A model generated the notes under the pieces. That model was not told the origin of the DNA. It worked only from the letters and a program-made list of their open reading frames with translations, and searched no databases. 64,000 bases of DNA from Brevibacterium sp. UMB1308A (GTDB lineage Bacteria; Actinomycetota; Actinomycetes; Actinomycetales; Brevibacteriaceae), in NCBI RefSeq assembly GCF_030230605.1, contig NZ_JASPDO010000005.1:1-64000 (forward strand). Direction: 5' to 3'. Positions 15,778-25,381 of the stretch are shown here, piece by piece; positions within the stretch are counted from its first letter, which is position 1, and the number at the start of each line of letters is the position of its first letter. The translations under genes and the position numbers were made by a program.

Positions 15778-17174
15778 TGCTGTTCCTCGCCTGAGCTGTG
15801 TTGTGGCGGGTTCGACGGCATGGGCGGGGCAAAGTGCGGATCGGTTTTGTTGCTGTACTCCCGCTCAACATGAGCTGGCCCCTGGGCCTGGTTCGGATGT
15901 TGCCCAAATTCCTGTTGGCTGGGTTGTGTCCACTCCTGCTGACCTTGTGAACCGTACTGTTCAGGCGCTCCCGGGTGTGGGCCGAGGTGCTGGTCAGGTT
16001 GCGCGTAAGAGGCACCTGGTTGCGCCCCAGCGTGAGGTCCAGGAGCACCCTGTTGAACTGCTCCACCCTGCGGACCAAACCCACCCTGAGCCCCTGGCCC
16101 CTGCGAGTCGGGAATCACCGGGTGCGGATCGTTTGGAGTTCCGAAGGTTTCGCCCGTATTGGTGTCCGTGAGCTGGCCGTCGATCATCTGAAGACGACGC
16201 TTTGACGTACGCCGTGGCGTACCCAGAACCTCGCCAGCTTTTTTCGCTGCTCGCACGTTCCGTGACCCTGCAACAGCTTGTGCCACGCCGTGCGTGGACT
16301 GGTCGGGTGCCAGAACCGGCAGGATCACGCGCACCGACGTCCCAACACCTTCTTGGCTGTACAGTTCAACAGACCCGCCGTGCCGCTGAATAATCGAGCG
16401 AACAAGAGCCAAGCCCATTCCAGAACCGGGAACCGACCGCACGTGCTTACCACGTGACAGTTCTTCCCACACACCAGCTTGTTCGTCTACCGGGATACCT
16501 GCCCCGGTGTCGGCAACCTCAATGACCACCCAACGGTGGTTATCAATGACCTGCTCATTGGCACGCAACTCAACGACATCCGTCTCAGACGAGTATTTGA
16601 TTGCGTTCGCAAGCAAATTCAGAATCGCCGAAAGCAACAGGTCTTCCTCACCTGCCACCTCGGGAAGCTTCCACGGTGCACGCGCCACGGTCACCACAAT
16701 CATGCGGTCTTCCGCACCTGGAGCGGTCCGTGCGTCTTCGACAGCCTGATGCACCAGACGGTCCATGTCGATGCGCTGGAAGTCGATGTGACGCGACTCC
16801 ACATCAGCCAGTTTGCGCAGGTCGGCGAGCAAACGCGCAACCCGCCGGGAGGAAACGTCGAGCTGTTTCACGGACTCCAGAGTGGCGTCCCGGTCCAAAG
16901 GTTCGTCCTGGACTAAAGAGCGGACGTTTGCCGCCGAGGTGCGAAGTGCTGTGAGCGGATTCTTAAGTTCGTGGTCCAAGCGGATGAGCATGCGGTTGCG
17001 GTTGGCAACCGCCTCGACCTCAGCGGCTTCGTACGCCTGAGTGCGAATGGTCTCTTCCCTCTTCTTCCACCAGCGCCACGCAAAGAACACGACTGCGGCG
17101 AGTGCGATCAGCCCCAAAAACAGTAGGAGCAGAAATAGCCAAATCTGGATTTCGAAAACGAGAAAATGTCCCAT
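15774..17174 (-). CDS. Sensor histidine kinase with one membrane helix and long Pro/Gln/Gly-rich tail
   Basis: A 466-residue kinase. One membrane helix (about 10-34) has almost no extracytoplasmic part. The HisKA box RLDHELKNPLTALRTS carries the phospho-acceptor His68; N, G1 and G2 boxes are NLLANAIKYS, VADTGAGIP and GSGMGLALVR. After the ATPase core, about 165 residues are disordered and rich in Pro, Gln, Gly and His. Lack of a sensor domain suggests signal input from the membrane or from a partner such as the adjacent lipoprotein. It lies 8 bp after the response regulator gene and at the end of the Mrp operon. Confidence 0.92.
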   Translation of the reverse strand: MGHFLVFEIQIWLFLLLLFLGLIALAAVVFFAWRWWKKREETIRTQAYEAAEVEAVANRNRMLIRLDHELKNPLTALRTSAANVRSLVQDEPLDRDATLESVKQLDVSSRRVARLLADLRKLADVESRHIDFQRIDMDRLVHQAVEDARTAPGAEDRMIVVTVARAPWKLPEVAGEEDLLLSAILNLLANAIKYSSETDVVELRANEQVIDNHRWVVIEVADTGAGIPVDEQAGVWEELSRGKHVRSVPGSGMGLALVRSIIQRHGGSVELYSQEGVGTSVRVILPVLAPDQSTHGVAQAVAGSRNVRAAKKAGEVLGTPRRTSKRRLQMIDGQLTDTNTGETFGTPNDPHPVIPDSQGPGAQGGFGPQGGAVQQGAPGPHAGAQPGASYAQPDQHLGPHPGAPEQYGSQGQQEWTQPSQQEFGQHPNQAQGPAHVEREYSNKTDPHFAPPMPSNPPQHSSGEEQQ

Positions 17175-17182
17175 GCCTAGCC

Positions 17183-17914
17183 CTACTCGTGTGACCCAGT
17201 GACGTCAGCGACAAACTTGTATCCACGACCCTGAACAGTGGCAATCCAGCGAGGTTCGGTAGCGTCTTCGCCTAGGACACGGCGGAGTTCCGCCACTCGT
17301 GAATCGACTGCGCGCGTCCCTACAGCGTCGTCGAATCCCCACAGCACTTCTAGCAAACGTGATCGTTCTATGAGTTCGTCTTTGTGAACCATGAGGTATT
17401 CCAGCAATGTAAAACCTTTGGGCGTGATGACCAGTTCACGGTCACGTAGCCACGCGCGTCGGCCCACCCGGTCAATTTTGAGACCAAACGTGGACGTCAA
17501 AATGCTGGCTGTGGCAAGCGGAGGCTCACCTGCACGAGTGCGGCGCAGAACCGCACGTACACGGGCTACAAGTTCGTGCGGGTCGAACGGCTTGTTGATG
17601 TAGTCATCGGCCCCTTCTTCCAGGGCCATGGCGCGTTCGACAGCCTCTCCCACCTGGGTTAAGAGAACCACAGGCACCCAGTTTTCTTCCCGGCGCAAAG
17701 TACGCAAGACTTCACGACCGTCAGCTCCGGGCATCAGCACGTCAAGAACACAAGCATCCGGGTTGTGCCGGCGAATTTCATCAAGGGCGAGCTTCCCATC
17801 GCTGGCGCTGATGACGCGGAAGCCGGAACGATTCAAAAAGGGAACGACAGCTCCCAGAACGTCGGGCTCGTCGTCAGCCACTAAAACGAGTGGCCGAGTA
17901 TCTTCTTCACTCAT
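17183..17914 (-). CDS. OmpR/PhoB-family response regulator
   Basis: A 243-residue two-domain regulator. The receiver shows acidic ADDEPD, the phospho-acceptor Asp58 in CVLDVLMPGADG, a Thr near LLTQVG and Lys in YINKPFDPHE. The C-terminal winged helix ends with RVAELRRVLGEDATEPRWIATVQGRGYKF, typical of OmpR DNA-binding domains. ATG 17914 overlaps the mrpG stop by 4 bp. It is therefore the seventh gene of the Mrp operon and probably senses or tunes Na+/H+ status with the kinase that follows. Confidence 0.94.
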   Translation of the reverse strand: MSEEDTRPLVLVADDEPDVLGAVVPFLNRSGFRVISASDGKLALDEIRRHNPDACVLDVLMPGADGREVLRTLRREENWVPVVLLTQVGEAVERAMALEEGADDYINKPFDPHELVARVRAVLRRTRAGEPPLATASILTSTFGLKIDRVGRRAWLRDRELVITPKGFTLLEYLMVHKDELIERSRLLEVLWGFDDAVGTRAVDSRVAELRRVLGEDATEPRWIATVQGRGYKFVADVTGSHE

Positions 17915-18318
17915 CGCTCTCCCTTTGCTTCTTCCGTTCTACGGTCGCGCGATTTAGGCACCCGCTGAGTAACGTCACGAGCGTCTGCTTTTGCAACAGC
18001 CTCCGCCAGCTGGTCTTGATACAGCATGGAACGTCGCAGGTGCTTAGTCCTGTACCCCGCTCTTCCCACCATATGTGTACCAACCGGGGTTGTCGCCATT
18101 TGGAACAGAACAATAAGTAACAAAGTGGTGAGAATTCCAAACGTGGGGGCTTGAATTGCGATCGCAATCATAGCCAAGATCAGTCCCAAAACCTGCGGTT
18201 TAGAACCCGCGTGCAAACGAGATAGAAAGTCAGGGAACCGCAAAAGGCCCAGTGCGGCAAAAATGCTCAAAAACGCGCTGAACATCAGGAGCACGCACGA
18301 AACAATATCGAGGATCAC
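17911..18318 (-). CDS. mrpG: Na+/H+ antiporter subunit G
   Basis: A 135-residue Mrp/Mnh G subunit with three membrane helices. The conserved ALGLLRFPDFLSRLHAGSK motif is present (about 24-42), followed by an extended basic, charged C-terminus. It belongs to the hetero-oligomeric cation/proton antiporter that exchanges Na+ (or K+) for H+. Its start overlaps mrpF by 4 bp and its stop overlaps the response regulator start by 4 bp. Confidence 0.93.
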   Translation of the reverse strand: MILDIVSCVLLMFSAFLSIFAALGLLRFPDFLSRLHAGSKPQVLGLILAMIAIAIQAPTFGILTTLLLIVLFQMATTPVGTHMVGRAGYRTKHLRRSMLYQDQLAEAVAKADARDVTQRVPKSRDRRTEEAKGER

Positions 18319-18716
18319 AGGCGCACCTGCTTTCCGTCGGCTCCGCGGGCAGACGCGTGATGGGGCGACTCACTGTGGTCAAATTCGTCAGCGTCAACAG
18401 CGTCGTGAGCCATTCCGCCAGCAAAGTCGGTAAGTTCTGAAGTAGGGGTACGGCTCACATAGCGTGACACGGACACTGACCCCACAAATCCAAACAGCGA
18501 GAGCACTACCAGCACAACCAAAAGGTCGTGCCTGCCATAGAACGCAATGTACCCTCCTAGCCCGCACATAATTGTGGCTAGCAGAACGTCTGTTCCCACC
18601 ACTCGGTCCAGAATGGCCGGCCCGCGGATGATCTTAATAACTGCAGTGACGGCCGCAACAGCGAAGAGGATTCCTATCACGGGCCCAAAGTACGTGGCTA
18701 CTTGCGTATCAATCAT
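18315..18716 (-). CDS. mrpF: Na+/H+ antiporter subunit F
   Basis: A 133-residue subunit: three helices with the family motif VIKIIRGPAILDRVVGTDVL (about 26-45), then a long hydrophilic, His- and Asp-rich C-terminus. Start at ATG 18716 is chosen because it overlaps the mrpE stop (ATGA) and gives MIDTQVATYF, as in family members. An earlier in-frame start 30 bp upstream lies within mrpE. Confidence 0.92.
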   Translation of the reverse strand: MIDTQVATYFGPVIGILFAVAAVTAVIKIIRGPAILDRVVGTDVLLATIMCGLGGYIAFYGRHDLLVVLVVLSLFGFVGSVSVSRYVSRTPTSELTDFAGGMAHDAVDADEFDHSESPHHASARGADGKQVRL

Positions 18717-19312
18717 GACCGCCTCCTGCGGTTTGATAGCGACCAACTCTTAAGGATCGGCTCTTTGCCTTCGCTCACCAGACAGTCGTTCATCACTTCG
18801 ATGTCGTGGGGTGATCCCATGGCTTTGATGAGCAAGATTTCAATTTTTCGGGTCTGCTGAAGGTTAGCCTCGATGGTTTCAGGGGTGTTGCAGTTGAGCA
18901 CGTGCAAGTACAGAACAGAGTGTGCGCGATCAATTTCTGTTACAAATGTTCCTGGGATGAGCCCTGAAATCTGCCCTACGAGTGTTGTCAGCAGATCCGA
19001 ACGGGTGTGGAGTTCTACTGCGATGACGCTTCCGGGGTTGACCGGCTTGGGCCGAACTGCCACCCAAGCGACATGCAAGGACCCGTGGATCATTGACACT
19101 ATGAACCAGCCCAGCAGGTACAGAAAGTGGAACACGTTGAACCGTGCAGGCAATTCGACTGGCGGTAGGTAGAACAACCTTGTCGTCAGAATCGCCACGA
19201 TCACACCCGTAACTACGTGGGTAATAGTGACTGTGTCCCAGAGAAAAATCCACACTGCTACAAGGAGCACTACAAGAAGAAATTGCCTGAAAAATTCGCG
19301 CGCTTTGCTCAC
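18713..19312 (-). CDS. mrpE: Na+/H+ antiporter subunit E
   Basis: A 199-residue subunit with two or three N-terminal helices and a cytoplasmic domain. The pattern FYLPPVELPARFN and SGLIPGTFVTEI followed by LYLHVLN matches MnhE. Its start overlaps the final base of mrpD and its stop overlaps mrpF. Part of the same translationally coupled chain. Confidence 0.92.
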   Translation of the reverse strand: MSKAREFFRQFLLVVLLVAVWIFLWDTVTITHVVTGVIVAILTTRLFYLPPVELPARFNVFHFLYLLGWFIVSMIHGSLHVAWVAVRPKPVNPGSVIAVELHTRSDLLTTLVGQISGLIPGTFVTEIDRAHSVLYLHVLNCNTPETIEANLQQTRKIEILLIKAMGSPHDIEVMNDCLVSEGKEPILKSWSLSNRRRRS

Positions 19313-20889
19313 TACCGCTCCTCTACATGAGTTGTGAGGGAGGTGGATACGTAGTTGCCAGGGTCACGCATGTTTTCACCGGCTCGCTGCGAAAAGTCCC
19401 ACAAGGGACCGGCGGCCAAAGTGAGCAGGCAGGAAACAGTGACAATGGCGGCCGTGGCGCCCACCATCATCGCGGGAAGGCGCGGACCCCGAGGTCGTCG
19501 TTCGTTCTTGTGAATGGCCGAGGTGACCTGCTGAAATTCAGTGACGAGTTCGGTGGTCGGTGATTCGACATCGGCGGGGTCGTTCCAAAATGCCAGGCTC
19601 CAGGTACGTGTCACTACGTACAGCGTGAGAAGTGAGGTCAGGGTTCCCGCGATGACCACAATAATCTCCAACCAGTTACCCCCAGCGATCGCGGGTGCAA
19701 AAAGCCCAATCTTGCCCAAGAATCCTGAGAAAGGTGGGATGCCACCCAGATTGAGCGCTGGAATGAAGAACAAAAGTGCCATGAACGGTGCCAGCCGTGC
19801 AAGTCCGCCAAGTTTACGTGTTGATGTAGTACCTACACGCTGTTCCACCAAGCCCACAGCCAGGAAAAGCGCAGTCTGCACAATAATGTGGTGGACCGTG
19901 TAGTAGACCGTGGCTGAAAGCGCGTCGACCGTTCCCATTGCCACCCCAAAGAGAAGGTACCCAATGTGGGAAATCAGGGTAAACGACAACATTCGTTTCA
20001 TCTCTGTTTGCGCTACGGCACCCAGAATTCCCACAATCAGAGTCAGTGCCGAAACGACTAAGAGCGGCACCTGCATTGAGGATTCGTGGAACAGCAGTGT
20101 TTCTGTTCGGATGATCGCGTAAATCCCCACCTTTGTGAGCAATCCAGCAAAAACGGCGGTGACAGGAGCTGGCGCGGTGGGGTATGAGTCAGGGAGCCAG
20201 AACGACAGGGGAAACACCGCTGCTTTGATCCCAAACCCAATCAGCAAAGTGACGTGGAGGAACAGCTGCACGTCTGGCGGAAGCTCAGCAATGCGCTGAG
20301 AAAGTTGCGCCATGTTGACTGTTCCCGTTGCGCCGTAGATCAAACCGATCGCAGCAAGGAACACGATCGAACTCAAAAGGGAGACCACAATGTAGGTGGC
20401 TCCTGCTCGAATACGACCAGGGGTTGCTCCTAGGGTGAGTAGCACATAAGACGCGGCCAGGAGCATTTCAAAGCCCACGTAGAAGTTGAACAAGTCCCCA
20501 GCCATGAAAGCGTTGGAGACACCCGCGCACAGGATCAGATATGCCGGGTTAAAGACGCTGACGGGTGACTCTCTGTTGGTATCAGCCATTTCCTGGCTGA
20601 TGGCGTACACCAAAACGCACAGTGTCACGATTGAGGACACCACCACCATGACGGCGCTAAGCCGGTCCACGACGAGCGAGATACCAAAGGGGATCCCCCA
20701 CCCGCCAACTGCAACCACTTGAGTGCCGTGCGCGTCGACATAGAACACCATGGCGACTTCAAAACACAGGGTGATGACGATCGTTAAGACCGTAACGATG
20801 TTCTGGATTCGCGTTTTACCCAGCAAGAGGAGCGAAAGTCCAGCACCCAAAAGTGGAAGAACAACCGGAAGAGGCACTAAAGCTGTCAT
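19312..20889 (-). CDS. mrpD: Na+/H+ antiporter subunit D
   Basis: A 525-residue, ~14-helix subunit homologous to NuoM/N of complex I. The proton-antiporter signature is visible, including the GFGIKAAVFPLSFWLPDSYP loop (Lys and Pro of the proton channel) and AGLLTKVGIYAIIRTE. It forms the proton or cation channel with MrpA. It overlaps mrpC by 4 bp and mrpE by 1 bp. Confidence 0.95.
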   Translation of the reverse strand: MTALVPLPVVLPLLGAGLSLLLLGKTRIQNIVTVLTIVITLCFEVAMVFYVDAHGTQVVAVGGWGIPFGISLVVDRLSAVMVVVSSIVTLCVLVYAISQEMADTNRESPVSVFNPAYLILCAGVSNAFMAGDLFNFYVGFEMLLAASYVLLTLGATPGRIRAGATYIVVSLLSSIVFLAAIGLIYGATGTVNMAQLSQRIAELPPDVQLFLHVTLLIGFGIKAAVFPLSFWLPDSYPTAPAPVTAVFAGLLTKVGIYAIIRTETLLFHESSMQVPLLVVSALTLIVGILGAVAQTEMKRMLSFTLISHIGYLLFGVAMGTVDALSATVYYTVHHIIVQTALFLAVGLVEQRVGTTSTRKLGGLARLAPFMALLFFIPALNLGGIPPFSGFLGKIGLFAPAIAGGNWLEIIVVIAGTLTSLLTLYVVTRTWSLAFWNDPADVESPTTELVTEFQQVTSAIHKNERRPRGPRLPAMMVGATAAIVTVSCLLTLAAGPLWDFSQRAGENMRDPGNYVSTSLTTHVEER

Positions 20890-21386
20890 GTATTGTCGCC
20901 TCTCTCTTCCGGTGTTCCGTCATCGTCCAAATCAACAGCACCGGGAACCGGGTGGTCGGCTTCGTCACCGAATTCGGTATCGTCTTGGCTTTCGCTGGTT
21001 TGAGCTTCTTCTGCCAGACGACGACTCTGTTCTTGAGCCTCTGCCAAGTCTTCGCCTTCGTCGTCAATTGTTTCCGCACGAACTAGACGCCAGGACCGGT
21101 AGATGAGCGCGAGCATAAAGGCAGAAATTCCGAACGTAATAACGATCGCAGTAAGGATAAGCGCGTGTGGAAGCGGGTCACTCATACCGGATGTCGATAG
21201 GTTAACGCCATCGGTGATGGGTGGGTTCCCCGGTGGCCCTGCGGTCAGCATGATGAGCAGGTTGACCCCGTTACCTAAGAGCAGGAACCCTATGAGCACA
21301 CGGGTGAGCGAACGGTCCAACATGAGGTACACGCCACACGCCATGAGGACGCCCATCGTGATGAGCAGAATTAATGAGGTGCTCAC
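20886..21386 (-). CDS. mrpC: Na+/H+ antiporter subunit C
   Basis: A 166-residue NuoK-like subunit with three helices; LMLDRSLTRVLIGFLLLGNG and ILTAIVITFGISAFMLAL are the family blocks. It carries an acidic ~55-residue C-terminal extension beyond the ~115-residue core. It overlaps mrpA and mrpD by 4 bp each. Confidence 0.94.
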   Translation of the reverse strand: MSTSLILLITMGVLMACGVYLMLDRSLTRVLIGFLLLGNGVNLLIMLTAGPPGNPPITDGVNLSTSGMSDPLPHALILTAIVITFGISAFMLALIYRSWRLVRAETIDDEGEDLAEAQEQSRRLAEEAQTSESQDDTEFGDEADHPVPGAVDLDDDGTPEERGDNT

Positions 21387-24300
21387 AGGCCGTCACCTCT
21401 TCTTCCGGTGCGACTACGCAGACTGTCGATTCGACCCATGATCGCAGAAAGTTTTCGCTTGTCCGCTTGTTCGTCGCCTTCGGCCAAGACTTCAGCCAAA
21501 CGCTGCTCGTCGGCTTCTTGGTGTCGGTCAACTTCAGCACCCAAGGAGCGCAAAATGTCGAGCATGAGCCCCATGACCACGAAATAGACACCGATGTCGA
21601 AAAGAGTCGAGGTTCCGAAGGACAGGTCACCCAAAATTGGGAGTGTGGTTGACCAGTACTCCGACTGCAGCACCGCGTCCCCCCATAAGAGTCCGCCAAG
21701 CGCCGTAACAATGACCACAGCGAGCCCCAAGCCCAGCAAACGTCCGGCGTCAAAAACTGCAGCTTCAGCAAGTTCAAAACGCCCACCTGCTAAGTACCGT
21801 ACTGTCAACGCCAACCCAGCTACCAACCCTGCTGCGAAACCTCCTCCTGGGGCGTTGTGGCCGGCGAACAGCAGGTACACGCTAAGAACCAGCATGGCGT
21901 GAAACACCAAGCGAACAAGAACTTCCAACATGATCGACCGGTGGCGCGGGTCGAGTGTTCGTCCCGCCATGAGCCACGCATTGCGTTTGGACTCTTGTTT
22001 GCTGGACGTTTCATCAGCTTTTTCATCTGCGGCCTTAGGCGCGAGTTCATCTGCGACCGGAACAGTGAAGCGACCCAGCCCCGACGTGACATGACTTGGG
22101 AGTTTTACTCGCTGAAGCTTTTGCTCACGCGATTGCACAAAGATGAGGCTCGCAATTCCCGTAGCGGCGACAACGACAACGGAAAGCTCACCCATGGTGT
22201 CCCACGCTCGAATATCTACCAGCGCAACGTTGACGATGTTCTTCCCGTGGCCCACGTTGTATGCGAGTTCACCCCACATATCGGAGACCGGCGTGTGGAT
22301 GCGGTTGCCCATGGCAACAACCACACCAACCATCATCAACAGACCAAATGAGGCGCCGATGATCGCACGTATCGGTGGCGAGAAATTCTTTGATGGGTCG
22401 CCTGCCATGTCGACTGGCAAGCGACGAAGCACCAGAATGAACACGACAATCGTGATAGTTTCGACCAGCGCTTGTGTCAACGCGAGATCTGGCGCACCCT
22501 GCATCGCAAAGAATGCGACCATTCCGTAACCAGTAACCCCAACGATCACAACAGCTTGGAACCGCTTTTTTGCAACGGTTGCAGCGAGTGCGGCAGGAAT
22601 AATGATGGCTGCTACTGCTACCTGGCCCCACGATTGCGCGAACTCCGGCAGCACGCCCCACGAATTGTTTGCAAGGAGCGTGATACCCATCCCACCGATT
22701 GCCACTGCATAAATCACTGACTGGTAGAACGGCATTGACCCGCGTTGCGTGCGCGAGGTGACATATGCTGCCGTTGCCACAAGCCCCTGCATGATTCGGC
22801 TATACGCACGCGAAAAGTCGATGATCGTGGGCATATGACTTTGGAACTGCGAAACGTACGGTCCCGCATAGATCAGAACAGCACCTACCGCAAAAATAGC
22901 ACCTGATATCGCGAGCGCCGGCGTGAAACCGTGCCACAGGGCCAGGCTATAGGCGTGGCCGGAGAGGTCGTGAGTGTACGCGTCAAAAGGACCGTTAAGA
23001 ACAAAGCTCAAGGGGCCCAGAATCGTCAGCGAAACAGCGAGGATAATCGGCGAAACCATGAGGAGGTTGCTGGTCGAGTGTCCAGACACGGGCTCGACAT
23101 TTTCCTTGGTGGCAAATGCGCCGTAGACAAACCGCCACGCATATCCCACGGTCATCACTGAACCCAAGAAAATACCAGCTAAAGCAATGTATCCAGCTTT
23201 TGATTGGGTGGCCAAAATGGTTTCGACAACCGCTTCTTTCGCAACGAAACCGTACAAGGGTGGCACCCCCGCCATCGATGCAGCAGCCAGGATTCCCACC
23301 CCTGCGAGCCACGGGTCACGTTTGCCGTAACCGGACAGTTTTCTCAAGTCACGCGTACCCACTGCGTGGTCAATGATTCCGACAGTGAGAAACAGGGTGG
23401 ACTTAAAAAGTGCGTGCGACACCAGCATCGCGAGAGCAGCGACGGTTACACCTCGAGTACCGAAAGCAGAAACTGCCGTCAGGAATCCAAGCTGAGACAC
23501 GGTCCCGTATGCCAAGACCAGCTTGAGGTCGAACTCGCGAAGCGCCTGCCATGCACCAATCAGCATGGTTCCGACACCCACAGTCACAAGCACAGGCACC
23601 CAGCCCGGCATGGTGTAGAAACTTGGAGCAAATCGAAGGATGAGGAAGATTCCGGCTTTCACCATGGCCGCCGCGTGCAAGTACGCACTGACAGGGGTGG
23701 GCGCGGCCATAGCACCTGGAAGCCAAAAGTGGAATGGCACAAGTGCCGACTTAGAAATTGCACCAATGAGGATCAAGTACATGGCGATAGCAACTACCAC
23801 GTTGCCCTCAAGGTAACCGCGCGACGCGATGTCTGAAATGCGCCCCGTGCCGTACTCATGGCTGAGTATCAGCATTCCTACCAACATGATGAGCCCACCG
23901 AATGTGGTGACAACTAGCGCCTGCAGTGCAGCACGGCGACTCTGCTGGCGGGTAGATGAGAACCCGATGAGCAAGTAGGAAAACACTGTTGTGCCTTCCC
24001 AGAACATGAACAGGACTAGGAGCTCATCGGCGAGTACTAGCCCATACATCATGCCAGCGAACGCGGTCAGGTTGGCCGCAAACCCGCCCAAACCTGGGTC
24101 GCGCTCGTTGAAATAGCGGGCGCAATACAGGAACACCAAGGCCCCCACACCAGTGACCATGAGTGTCAGGATCCACGACAGAGTGTCCATGCGGAAGATG
24201 ATGCTCATGTCCAAAACGGGGAGCCAATCGTAAAGCTCCCACGGGGGGCGACCCGCCAGAACATCGGGCGCTTGGATGATCGAAAAAATGAGACCCGTGA

Positions 24301-24403
24301 GTGGCACTGCGGCCAAAAGAAGGAACGCGTTACGTCCTAAAAACCGGAAAAGAAGGGGAGCGAAACATGCGGCGACGAAAAAAGCAGAGAGGATAGCGCC
24401 CAC
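21383..24403 (-). CDS. mrpA: Na+/H+ antiporter subunit A (MrpA/MrpB fusion)
   Basis: A 1006-residue membrane protein. The N-terminal ~780 residues are the NuoL-like MrpA core (SKSALVPFHFWLPGAMAAPT loop, HAAAMVKAGIFLI), and the C-terminal ~150 residues are the MrpB-type domain (LLFAGHNAPGGGFAAGLVAG). A charged linker rich in Lys/Glu joins them. Fusion of A and B is usual in actinobacteria, which explains the absence of a separate mrpB. GTG 24403 follows GAGAGGAGAG. First gene of the operon mrpA-C-D-E-F-G-regulator-kinase-lipoprotein. Confidence 0.95.
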   Translation of the reverse strand: MGAILSAFFVAACFAPLLFRFLGRNAFLLLAAVPLTGLIFSIIQAPDVLAGRPPWELYDWLPVLDMSIIFRMDTLSWILTLMVTGVGALVFLYCARYFNERDPGLGGFAANLTAFAGMMYGLVLADELLVLFMFWEGTTVFSYLLIGFSSTRQQSRRAALQALVVTTFGGLIMLVGMLILSHEYGTGRISDIASRGYLEGNVVVAIAMYLILIGAISKSALVPFHFWLPGAMAAPTPVSAYLHAAAMVKAGIFLILRFAPSFYTMPGWVPVLVTVGVGTMLIGAWQALREFDLKLVLAYGTVSQLGFLTAVSAFGTRGVTVAALAMLVSHALFKSTLFLTVGIIDHAVGTRDLRKLSGYGKRDPWLAGVGILAAASMAGVPPLYGFVAKEAVVETILATQSKAGYIALAGIFLGSVMTVGYAWRFVYGAFATKENVEPVSGHSTSNLLMVSPIILAVSLTILGPLSFVLNGPFDAYTHDLSGHAYSLALWHGFTPALAISGAIFAVGAVLIYAGPYVSQFQSHMPTIIDFSRAYSRIMQGLVATAAYVTSRTQRGSMPFYQSVIYAVAIGGMGITLLANNSWGVLPEFAQSWGQVAVAAIIIPAALAATVAKKRFQAVVIVGVTGYGMVAFFAMQGAPDLALTQALVETITIVVFILVLRRLPVDMAGDPSKNFSPPIRAIIGASFGLLMMVGVVVAMGNRIHTPVSDMWGELAYNVGHGKNIVNVALVDIRAWDTMGELSVVVVAATGIASLIFVQSREQKLQRVKLPSHVTSGLGRFTVPVADELAPKAADEKADETSSKQESKRNAWLMAGRTLDPRHRSIMLEVLVRLVFHAMLVLSVYLLFAGHNAPGGGFAAGLVAGLALTVRYLAGGRFELAEAAVFDAGRLLGLGLAVVIVTALGGLLWGDAVLQSEYWSTTLPILGDLSFGTSTLFDIGVYFVVMGLMLDILRSLGAEVDRHQEADEQRLAEVLAEGDEQADKRKLSAIMGRIDSLRSRTGRRGDGL

Positions 24404-24514
24404 GTGCCACTCTCCTCTCGTCTAGTCGAACCCCTATTTTTTCACACTTTTTTTGCGACTGACTAACCCGTTCGGCATGCGAGGCCTAAAACATCCGCCC
24501 AAATAAGCCCATAT

Positions 24515-25381
24515 TCACGTCCCGCTGAGCTGCGATTCGGTGACCAAAAAACCGTCAGCGTCGATGCCGATTCCTGCCGTAGCACGCATAAGAGCACCGG
24601 CAATCCGTTCCAGTTCGCGAACAACTTGAGCGCGCACATGTGGTGCCACATCAGGGTCGCCGACGGAGCCCGGAGCAACCCATCGCACCAAATAGGAAAT
24701 CAGTGGCGCCTGCGCGTACTGGTCCACAGCGGGAGGTAAATGATCCTCCACGAGGACTACCACCTCGGCCGGGTAGTCCGGGCCCGCCGCCAGGGTGGCC
24801 GTCACAGAGTACCCGTCCAACAGGATGGGTTCGTCAGCTGCGATGGTGGAGGCATCCAGGGTGAACTGTTCGTGTGATTGAACCTCCGGCATCACTTGCC
24901 GCACCGTGTCCGCGCACAGTGCCGGGTCTAACCAGTAGCTTGAGAACACGGTGTAGACGGCGTGCTGGTCAGGGTCGGGGGTCACGGTTCTGGGCGCCGA
25001 GGTGTCCCCCGCCAACCGCACGGAGCCGTGGAGGCGGCGAGCAAGTGCCAGCAAGAGTTCGATATTGCGCTCTTCTTCTTTGATGGGCAGGCCGTGTGGG
25101 AAGAAAGCGTCGAGGGGGCCGTCGCCTACAGGCGGTGTGCTTTCACGGTCGGTGGGGCCCCACAGGGCGAACACCACACTGTCACGTTCGCACTCAAGCT
25201 GGGCGCAGTCCTGCTCGGTGAGGGCGATTGGCCCTTCGAGGTGTGAATGACGTGACAGTTGAACCCGGCCAGTGTCTGTGTTCACTTCGATGCGAGGGCG
25301 CACATTGCGGATCAGAGTAAAGACGTCCGTGGGTTCCGTATGGGCGTCTGCGATCAACACGTGAGCAGACGTGTACGTCAT
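24515..25381 (-). CDS. Hypothetical actinobacterial protein downstream of dcd
   Basis: A 288-residue soluble protein that I do not recognise. It has no signal peptide, membrane helix or obvious motif. Composition is acidic, with several Pro/Asp turns and a C-terminal helix around [20 protein letters not shown]. The N-terminal [23 protein letters not shown] may form a Rossmann-like strand-helix. Its ATG overlaps the dcd stop by 4 bp, so it is translationally coupled to a nucleotide enzyme. Codon use is like its neighbours. Confidence 0.7.
   Translation of the reverse strand: MTYTSAHVLIADAHTEPTDVFTLIRNVRPRIEVNTDTGRVQLSRHSHLEGPIALTEQDCAQLECERDSVVFALWGPTDRESTPPVGDGPLDAFFPHGLPIKEEERNIELLLALARRLHGSVRLAGDTSAPRTVTPDPDQHAVYTVFSSYWLDPALCADTVRQVMPEVQSHEQFTLDASTIAADEPILLDGYSVTATLAAGPDYPAEVVVLVEDHLPPAVDQYAQAPLISYLVRWVAPGSVGDPDVAPHVRAQVVRELERIAGALMRATAGIGIDADGFLVTESQLSGT

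Noticed and set aside
24404..24514. T-rich segment upstream of mrpA and a GGTTCGA-like string suggesting a tRNA.
   Set aside because: No cloverleaf can be drawn around it; it is more likely promoter sequence or weak termination after the preceding gene.
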